Assembly (NCBI RefSeq): GCF_002846415.1
Contig: NZ_PJMX01000001.1
Coordinates: 1,674,001 to 1,738,000 of the forward strand
Source of the DNA: Streptomyces sp. TLI_146
GTDB lineage: Bacteria > Actinomycetota > Actinomycetes > Streptomycetales > Streptomycetaceae
DNA length: 64,000 bases
Direction: 5' to 3'
Position numbers and translations under genes: made by a program. This document shows, piece by piece, positions 57,223 through 64,000 of this stretch; position 1 is the first letter of the stretch, and every line of letters begins with the position of its first letter. Below the pieces are notes generated by a model that saw only the letters and a program-made list of their open reading frames with translations, was not told the origin of the DNA and made no database searches.

Positions 57223-58463
57223 CGCGATCGGCCCCCCGTCCCGCCGAGGCCGTGGAAGGTGACCGGCAGGCTGACGGTCCCGTTGATGAAGTTCGACCGG
57301 AGCCGTTGAACGGGCCCGGACAGGGCGGCCGTCACCGGCAGGTCGGCGAGCGCGCGGAAGAGCACCGAGAGTTCGGTCTGGGCGAGCATCGCCCCGATGC
57401 ACCGGTGCAGGCCCGCGCCGTAGGAGAGGTGACGGTTGGGGGTACGGGCGAGATCGAAGGTCTCGGGGTCGGTGAACTGTTTGGCGTCACGGTTCGCCGA
57501 CGCGTTCCACAGGGTGACGACATCGCCGCTGCGGATCATGCGCCCGCCGATCTCCACGTCCCGCAGCGCACCGCGGCGCACATACAGATTGGTGGAGCTC
57601 CAGCGCAGTATCTCGTTGACGGCGCTGTCCAGCAGGCGGGGCTCCTGCCGCAGTTCCGCGTACTGTCCCGGATGGCCGATCAGCGCCTCAAGGCCGGAGC
57701 ACGCCGTGTACGACGAGGTCTCGTTGCCGCCGACGGCGATGTTCATGCAGTTGTAGAGGATCTCGTCCTCGGTCCAGGCGCGGCCGTTCATCTCCGCCTT
57801 GAGCAGTCGGCTGACCAGGTCCGGGCCGGGGTTCTTGCGGCGTGCGCGCAGGACCTCCGCGAAGAACTCGAAGATATCGGCCTGCGTCATGGCGAGGACC
57901 AGGCGCTCGTCCTCCGCCGGGTCCCCGAAGTGGGGGTCCCGGAAGCCGATCATGCGGCGCGTCATGCCGATCAGCTCGTGGGCGTCCTGGTACGACACCC
58001 CGGTGATGGCCATCACCGCGCCCGCGGGGAGTTCGGTCGCCACATCCGTGGAGAAGTCACAGCCGCCGTCGGCCAGCGCTCGCTCCAGGGCCGCCGTGAC
58101 CAGCCGGGTGACCTGCTCCGCGACTTTGCGCAGCATGTCCTGGCTGAACGCCCAGTGCAGTTGCTGGCGGATCATCCGGTGCCGGGGCAGATCCGTGGCG
58201 ACCATCATCAGCCCGGCCGAGGGGTCCTTCTCGCTGCGGAACGAACCGCCGAGCATGGGCCCGCTCTCGGAGCTGAAGCCGGTGTGGTCGAGATACACCT
58301 GGGAGATGTCCTCGTACCCGGTCAGCGCCCAGAAGCCGGCGCCGTCCTGACCGGTCTCATGCCAGTGGACCGGGTCGTTCTCACGTAGCCACGCCAGCAT
58401 CGCGTGGTGTTCCTGGCGGACGAACCGATCGGGGTCGGTCAGGTCCACGATGGGCCGGGTCAC
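57219..58463 (-). CDS. Cytochrome P450 coupled to the A-T didomain
   Basis: 414 aa. I-helix NIAVGGNETSSYT, ExxR in VNEILRWSSTN and heme loop HLSYGAGLHRCIGAMLAQ with the Cys ligand. GTG 58463 overlaps the A-T stop as GTGA, with AAGGAGG upstream. A P450 coupled to a stand-alone A-T didomain is the arrangement used to beta-hydroxylate a carrier-bound amino acid (NikP1/NikQ, NovH/NovI). By analogy it probably oxidises the amino acid loaded by the adjacent didomain. The oxidation site is an inference. Confidence 0.9.
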   Translation of the reverse strand: MTRPIVDLTDPDRFVRQEHHAMLAWLRENDPVHWHETGQDGAGFWALTGYEDISQVYLDHTGFSSESGPMLGGSFRSEKDPSAGLMMVATDLPRHRMIRQQLHWAFSQDMLRKVAEQVTRLVTAALERALADGGCDFSTDVATELPAGAVMAITGVSYQDAHELIGMTRRMIGFRDPHFGDPAEDERLVLAMTQADIFEFFAEVLRARRKNPGPDLVSRLLKAEMNGRAWTEDEILYNCMNIAVGGNETSSYTACSGLEALIGHPGQYAELRQEPRLLDSAVNEILRWSSTNLYVRRGALRDVEIGGRMIRSGDVVTLWNASANRDAKQFTDPETFDLARTPNRHLSYGAGLHRCIGAMLAQTELSVLFRALADLPVTAALSGPVQRLRSNFINGTVSLPVTFHGLGGTGGRSR

Positions 58464-60271
58464 GGGCGCACCGCCTCCTTGCGGTCACGTATGAGAGCGG
58501 CGAGGGTCTCCAGCCGGCTGGTGGTCAGTACCTCCCGGGAGCTGAGTGTGACCCCCAGCTCCTTGGAGACCCGCCGCAGCAGCCTGAAGGACAGCAGGGA
58601 GTTGCCGCCCAGCTCGAAGAAGTCGTCGGTGGCACCGGCCCGTTCGACCGCCAGGAGCTCCTGCCAGATACCCGCCAGATAGCGCTCCTCCTCATCACGC
58701 GGGGCGATGTACGCGGCGTCGCGCCTCTGATGCTCCGCGACGACGTGCCGCAGCTGGTCCAGATCACGCTTGCCGTGGGCCGTGGCGGGGATCTCGGGGA
58801 CCCTGATCAGCGCGCTGGGAACCATGAAATCGGGCAGTGCCGCCTCGGCGTGCTCGCGCAGTGCGCTCAGCGAGACAGGGCCGTCGGCGACGACCAGTCC
58901 CACCAGGTGGCGGTCCTCCCCCTCTCCCACGGGAAGCACGGCCACCTCGCGTACATCGCCGTGCCGTGCCAGCGTCCGCTCGACCTCACGGGGCTCGACC
59001 CGGTATCCGCGGATCTTGACCTGGTCGTCGGTGCGCCCCAGGTAGTGCAGCCGGCCTTCCGCGTCGAGGCGGACGAGATCACCGGTCGCGTACATCCGGC
59101 TGCCGTCAGCGGCGAACGGGTCGTACGGGAACCGCTCGTCGGTGAGCTCGGGCTGGTCGAGATAGCCGAGCGCGACCCCGGAACCGGCCACGTACAGTTC
59201 GCCGGGTTCACCCGGCTCCACCTCGGCACGGGAGGAGACGTCGAGCACCCGCAGGGTGGCCCCGCGCAGTGGCCGGCCGATCGGGACGGAACCCGCGTCC
59301 GGCGCCAGCTCCCGTACCTCGTACGCCGCGCATGCCGTGGTCGCCTCGGTGGGGCCGTACAGGTTGAACAGGCGTCCGGAGAACGAGCCGGCCAGCAGAT
59401 CACGGCAGGCCTGCGGGAGGATGACGTCCCCGCCCGTGCACAGGATGCGCAGGGGTGAGAACGCGTCCCGGTCCTCGCGTACCACATGGTTGAAGGCCAT
59501 GGTGGGCACCAGCATGGCGCTGATCCGGTGGCGCCGGAGTTCGCGCTGGATGTCGCGGCCCACCAGGTCGGGCATGGTCGGCAGGACCACGATCTCGGCC
59601 CCGCCCGCGAAAGCGCACCAGGTCTCGTAGTGGAAGGCGTCGAAGGAAAGGCTCGACACATGGCCCACCCGGTCCTCGGGGCCGAGCCGGGGCAAGGTGT
59701 CGTCGCAGGCGAACTGGTGCAGGTTCCCGTGGGTCAGGACCACGGCCTTGGGGGTGCCGGACGAGCCGGATGTGAAGAGCAGGGCGGCCGGGTCACTCGC
59801 GCCGACGGGCTCCTGCGGACCCGACGGCGGGTCCGTTTCCGCCGCGGCGTCCGGAAGGTCCGCGAGGTGGATCGACTTGACGCCGAGTCCGGCCAGGTGT
59901 CCGCTGTCGGGCGAGTCGGTCACCACCAGCGCCGGCTTGCTCCGGGTGATCATCAAGTCGCGGCGGGCATCGGGGTACCGGGTGTCGACGGGCACGTAGG
60001 CCGCGCCGGTCTTGAGGACCGCGAGCAGGGTGACGAACACCTGGACTCCGCGCTCAAGGTGGTAGGCGACGCGATCGCCGCGCCGCACACCGGCACCGCG
60101 CAGCCGCGCGGCGAGTGCGTCGGAGGCCCGGTCGAGCTCCCGGTAGCTCAGGTTCGTCCGGTCGTCCCGGACAGCGGGCCGGTCGCCGTGCCGCAGAACG
60201 GTTTCCCGGAACAGTTCGTTCAAGGTCGCCCCGCACACCGGCTGGTCAGGGAGGGAAGTGTTCAGTTCCAC
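58460..60271 (-). CDS. NRPS adenylation-thiolation didomain (A-T) coupled to the P450
   Basis: 603 aa. A3 FTSGSSGTPKAV, A4 FDAFHYETW, A5 NLYGPTEATT, A7 YATGDLVR, A8 GRTDDQVKIRGYRVEP and A10 region ATAHGKRDLDQL. The carrier is FFELGGNSLLSFRL. By-eye pocket residues are D-A-Y-L-C-G-L-T-A-K. This pattern is unfamiliar; the Tyr and Gly positions are vaguely like aromatic-type pockets, but I do not call a substrate. GTG 60271 gives a length like the sister didomain (604 aa). The frame is open to 60373 but would then overlap the NRPS stop. The Shine-Dalgarno sequence is weak. Confidence 0.88.
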   Translation of the reverse strand: MELNTSLPDQPVCGATLNELFRETVLRHGDRPAVRDDRTNLSYRELDRASDALAARLRGAGVRRGDRVAYHLERGVQVFVTLLAVLKTGAAYVPVDTRYPDARRDLMITRSKPALVVTDSPDSGHLAGLGVKSIHLADLPDAAAETDPPSGPQEPVGASDPAALLFTSGSSGTPKAVVLTHGNLHQFACDDTLPRLGPEDRVGHVSSLSFDAFHYETWCAFAGGAEIVVLPTMPDLVGRDIQRELRRHRISAMLVPTMAFNHVVREDRDAFSPLRILCTGGDVILPQACRDLLAGSFSGRLFNLYGPTEATTACAAYEVRELAPDAGSVPIGRPLRGATLRVLDVSSRAEVEPGEPGELYVAGSGVALGYLDQPELTDERFPYDPFAADGSRMYATGDLVRLDAEGRLHYLGRTDDQVKIRGYRVEPREVERTLARHGDVREVAVLPVGEGEDRHLVGLVVADGPVSLSALREHAEAALPDFMVPSALIRVPEIPATAHGKRDLDQLRHVVAEHQRRDAAYIAPRDEEERYLAGIWQELLAVERAGATDDFFELGGNSLLSFRLLRRVSKELGVTLSSREVLTTSRLETLAALIRDRKEAVRP

Positions 60272-60332
60272 TGCTTCAGAGTTTCTGGCTCGGGGGCACC
60301 GAGGTGACGGTGCGACATGGTGGGCGGAGGAT

Positions 60333-63300
60333 TCAGAAGTCGTAGTGCGTCGCACCCAGGCCCACTTCCTCACTGGCTCGTTCGCGGGAGACGGGAGTCG
60401 CGGGGCTCGTGCTCACCTCGCGCAGCAGCTGGACCAGCTGGTCGGCGAATTCCTCCGCCTCTTCAGCCGTCACCAGACAGTCGTCGTAGGTGAGATCCAG
60501 TCGCAGCAGGTCGCCGCGGCGGCTCGCGTACAGCCACAGGTCGCTGTTGGCGGGCAACCGGTCGGGCAGTACGTCCTCGACCACATAGGTCTCGGCGCGC
60601 ATGCTCGCGTTCTCCCAGCTGACACCCAGGTCGAGCAGCAGGCTGCGGCCCGGGCCGCCGGGCAGCGCCATGCGCTCGGCGAGGACGTCGAACGGCAGCC
60701 GCGACTGCTCGTACGCCTCGAAGACACGGTCCTGGACGTGCTCCAGCAGTCCGCCCAGATCGGTCTGCGGCTCGAACTCCAGGCGCAGCGGGACGGCGTT
60801 GGCCAGATAGCCGATCAGTGGATCGGCGTCCGCGTGCCGACGCAGGCTGGCCGGGAATCCGACGACCAGGTCGCGGCTTCCGGTGGCCCGGTGGACGAGC
60901 GCCGTGAACGCGGTGACGGCCACGGCGAACGCGGTACCCATGGCCCCGTCCAGGACGGCGGCGGGCACTGTGCGCCGGGCCACACCGGCCTGTCCGCGCC
61001 GGGTGCCGCGCCGGGCGCCGTCCACCAGGTCGCCGTACTGCTCCACACCGGCCAGTCGCTCGCGCCAGAATTCCTCCTGCTCGCGGGCCTCTTCGCTGTC
61101 GAGCCAGGCGTGCTCCTCCGCGATCCAGTCCCGGTAGTCGTAACTCAGCGGCGGAAGTTCCGCCGGCTCCCCCGCGACCACCTGGTCGTAGGCGGTGAAC
61201 AGGTCGGTGAGCAGCACCTCGACACTGGCACCGTCGTACACCAGGTGGTGTGCCGTGACGGTCAGCAGGTCGCCGCCACGCGTGCCCTGGAACAGCCGGA
61301 TCTCCAGCAGAGCGGGCCGGCCCAGATCGAAGGAGACCTGCCGGGCCTCGCGCAGCGCGTCCATCACCTCGGGCCCCGCGGGTCCGCGTCGGGCAGGGCG
61401 ACGACCGACAGCGGCGGGCCGTCGGGGAGGTGGTCCAGCACGACCAGCTCGGCCGACGCCCCTTGGGAGCGCACACAGGCACGCAGCATCGACTGCCGGG
61501 CCACGACGGCGTCCAGGGCCGTGCGCAGGGCGTCCGCGTCGATGCTGCGGCCGGTGTGGACCAGGTCGGAGATGATGAACGCGCCCGGCGTCTGCCGGCG
61601 CGAGGTCAGCCAGACCCGGCGCTGCGCACGCGACAGCGGGCCCGCCGCCCCGGCTCCGGGGCCGGCGCCCTGCCCCACCTCGACCACAGGAACGGCCGGC
61701 TCGGACGGCCGCCGCGGGGTGCGGACCGCGTCGTCCGCGACTGCCCGGGCCACTGCCCGGACGGTCGGCCGGGCGAAGACCGTCTTCACGGCCACCCCGA
61801 GTTCCTGGGCGATCCGGGCGGCGACCAGGCTGTGGCCCCCCAAGGAGAAGAGGTCGGCGTCGAGTTCGGTGACCGGCTTCCCCAGCAGCTCGGACCAGAG
61901 CCGCGCGACACGCTGTTCGGTCTCGGTCCAGGTCGCGTCCACGGCCGGGGCATCGGACGCCGGGGCGTCGAAGACCGGGGCGTCGGGCAGGGCCCGCCGG
62001 TCCAGCTTGCCGCTCGGCGAGAGCGGCAGCGCGTCCACCGTGACGAAGGCCTCGGGCACCATGAACGCGGGCAGCCGCTCGGCCGCGAACGCGCGCAGAT
62101 CGGAGTGCGCCGCGCCGCCCACCACGTAGGCCACCAACCGCGGTTCGCCCGAAGCGCCGGGAGCGGCGACGACGGCGCAGGCACGGACCTCGGGGGCGAG
62201 TTCCAGGACGGCGGCGGTCTCGCCCGGCTCGACCCGGTTGCCGCGGATCTTGACCTGGTCGTCGATCCGGCCCAGGTAGCAGAGCGTGCCGTCGGGCAGC
62301 CACCGTGCGAGGTCCCCCGTGCGGTACATACGTGCGCCGTCCCGTTCGGGGTGCGCGACGAACCGCCGGGCGGTCAGCTCCGGGGATCCGAGGTAGCCGC
62401 GTGCCAGGCCCACACCGCCGACGCACAGTTCGCCGGGCGCGCCGAGGGGAACGAGACGGCCGTCCTCGTCGAGCACGTCGGCCCACCGGTCCGGCAGGGG
62501 CCGTCCGATGGGGACCGTCTCCTCGCCCGGGACGAGACGGTGCAGGGTCGAAAGGACGCTGTCCTCGCTGGGGCCGTACTCGTTGAAGAGATCGGAACCG
62601 GGCAGCAGCCGGGCGTGCCGGGCGGCCAGCGCCTCGGTGATCCGTTCCCCGCCCAGCACGACCTGCCGTACGGAACGCAGAGCGGGCCCCGCGTAGTCGA
62701 GCAGGAGCTGATAGAGGCTCGGCACCATCTGCGCGTGGGTGATCCCCTCCCGCTGGATGACCGCCGCGACCTCATCGGGGTCGAGCAGCTGGTCGCGGGT
62801 GATGACGACGAGCGGGGCCCCGGCCGCCAGAGCGGTGAAGACGTCGGAGATACCGGCATCGGCGTGCAGGGGATCGACCTGGAGTACGCGGGAGTCGGGC
62901 CCCAGACCGTAGTAGCCGATCCTGAAGAGCACGGTGTTGACGATCCCCCGATGCTCCACCATGACGCCCTTGGGGGTGCCGGTGGAGCCCGAGGTGTAGA
63001 CCACGTAGGCGAGGTCGCGCGGGCCGGCGGCGGGGAAGGCGGGCGCGTCGCCCTGGGCGGTGGAGGAGGTCCGGGCCGCGACCACGGGTACGCCGGTCTC
63101 GGCCAGCGCGTTGCCCGGTATGCCGTCCGTCACCACGACGACGGCACCGCTGTCCCGGATCAGACCGGCCAGCCGGTGGTCGGGCTGCTCGGGGTCCAGG
63201 GGCAGGAAGGCGGACCCGGTCTTCAGGATGGCGAGGAGGGTCACCACCATCATCTCGGAGCGGACGCACGCGAAGGCCACCACGCGGTCCGGGCCGAGGG

Positions 63301-64000
63301 GACCGGCCGCCGCGATGCGGCGGGCCAACGCCTCGGCCGCGGCGTCGAGTTCGGCGTAGGTCAGGGTCTGTTCGCCGCAGCGCACCGCGGGCGCCTGTGG
63401 ATGCCGGGCGGCCTGGGCTTCGACCAGGGCGAGCAGATTCCCGTCGGCGGCGAAGCCGCTGTCCCCGCCGGAGCCGAGGGCGAGCAGTTCCGCGTGCTGT
63501 TCCGGCGGGAGGGACCGGTACGCCCGCACCGGCTGGTCCGGGTCCGCCGCCAGACTCGCGAGCAGCAGGCCGAGGTGGTCGAGTACGCGACGGACGGCCC
63601 GCTCCTGGAGCACATCGGTACGGTAGGAGGCCGAGATCTCCAGGGTCCCGTCGGGCCGGGGCCGCCCCACGGCGATGGCCAGGTCCCCCGGGGCGCCGTG
63701 GGCGCCGGAGGGATCCTGGCGCACCGCGACGTCCAGGACGAGGTGGTGCTCGGCGCCCTGGTCCGCGGCCGGGCCGTCGGTGGACGCGAGGGCGGACACC
63801 TCGGCGTGCACCAGTTCGCGCAGGGTCCGGTCGCCGTCGACCGTACGGCGCACCACCTGGCGGGACGTCGGTCCCCCGGCCATCACGCCGAGCGCCACGT
63901 CCGCCTGTCCGCTCAGCCGTGCGAGCAGGACACGCACGACAGCGGCCGTCACCGCCAGCGGTGAGCCGCCGCACTCCGCGGCGAGCGCGGTGAGCCGCTC
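60333..64000 (-). CDS. Multimodular NRPS, [C]-A-T-C, 5' end outside window, frameshifted in last C domain
   Basis: The frame is open through the right window edge. From the edge: the C-terminal part of a condensation domain, an adenylation domain (YTSGSTGTPKGV, A4 HADAGISDVF, NEYGPSEDS, YRTGDLARW, A8 DDQVKIRGNRVEPG, A10 LSPSGKLDRRAL), a carrier (LFSLGGHSLVAARI) and a second condensation domain with the active-site HHLVYDG. By-eye pocket: D-A-S-M-V-G-E-V-L-K. The last C domain is split: one frame ends with ALPDADPRGPR and a stop at 61364, and the other continues EVMDALREARQVSFDL to 60333. One missing base in a four-base run at 61374-61377 explains it. There is no terminal thioesterase. The line must continue upstream or hand over in trans. 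Confidence 0.85.
61374..61377. other. Homopolymer where the NRPS reading frame breaks
   Basis: Four C on the plus strand (four G in the coding strand, within CCGCGGGGCCC). A fifth G would join the two halves of the condensation domain as ...ADPRGPEVMDAL... without a gap. It is either a real single-base deletion or a sequencing or assembly slip. Confidence 0.8.

Noticed and set aside
58460-60373. A longer N-terminus of the A-T protein starting at 60373
   Set aside because: It would overlap the NRPS stop by 41 bp and adds an Arg/Ser/Thr-rich stretch without family similarity. GTG 60271 gives the expected length.

Overview
The window looks like chromosome from a Streptomyces or a very close relative. 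GC and third-position GC are very high, many starts are GTG, and genes are coupled through ATGA/GTGA overlaps. The gene set is also typical: a conservon with two P450s, an SsgA-like cell-division protein, a streptophobe-type membrane protein and many secreted glycoside hydrolases. No rRNA, tRNA, CRISPR array or intact mobile element was seen.

Layout. 1-5.9 kb: secreted hydrolases (GH64 beta-1,3-glucanase with a LacI-type operator; SGNH hydrolase with FG-GAP repeats), then an Asp23/Gls24 protein, a flavodoxin-like reductase, a double Lrp/AsnC regulator and an inositol-monophosphatase-like protein. 5.9-11.1 kb: a conservon operon (sensor ATPase, roadblock, DUF742, GTPase, two P450s), all coupled. 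11.2-21.3 kb: MgtC-like and MazG-like proteins, then a polysaccharide block with a GH5 endoglycoceramidase-like enzyme, a 1797-aa amylopullulanase and a secreted alpha-amylase. 21.6-30 kb: LUD protein, ROK regulator, divergent xylA/xylB with two operator-like inverted repeats, and a GntR/DHDPS/IlvD-EDD operon for sugar-acid breakdown. The xyl genes and this operon together suggest both isomerase and oxidative routes for pentoses or related sugar acids.

30-40.8 kb: SsgA-like protein with a Crp-type palindrome, Tat-exported carotenoid oxygenase, several methyltransferases, small secreted and membrane proteins, a three-gene polar amino-acid ABC importer closed by a very strong terminator, and a secreted vanadium-haloperoxidase-family protein. 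41-45 kb: an operon of a double-FHA ABC exporter, an unknown 193-aa protein and a soluble Ser/Thr kinase, which reads as a phospho-controlled transporter module. 45-50.5 kb: streptophobe, DUF6777 protein, a decayed ABC-exporter pseudogene and a PAS/PP2C phosphatase.

50.6-64 kb (runs off the right edge): a nonribosomal peptide cluster transcribed leftward. It holds an NRPS with modules [C]-A-T-C, an A-T didomain coupled to a P450, a type II thioesterase, a CPA2 antiporter, a second type II thioesterase, a second stand-alone A-T didomain and a flavin-dependent halogenase. The expected product is a halogenated, oxidised peptide of unknown identity. The large NRPS has a single-base frameshift in a four-base homopolymer inside its last condensation domain. 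This may be a sequencing error or a real lesion.
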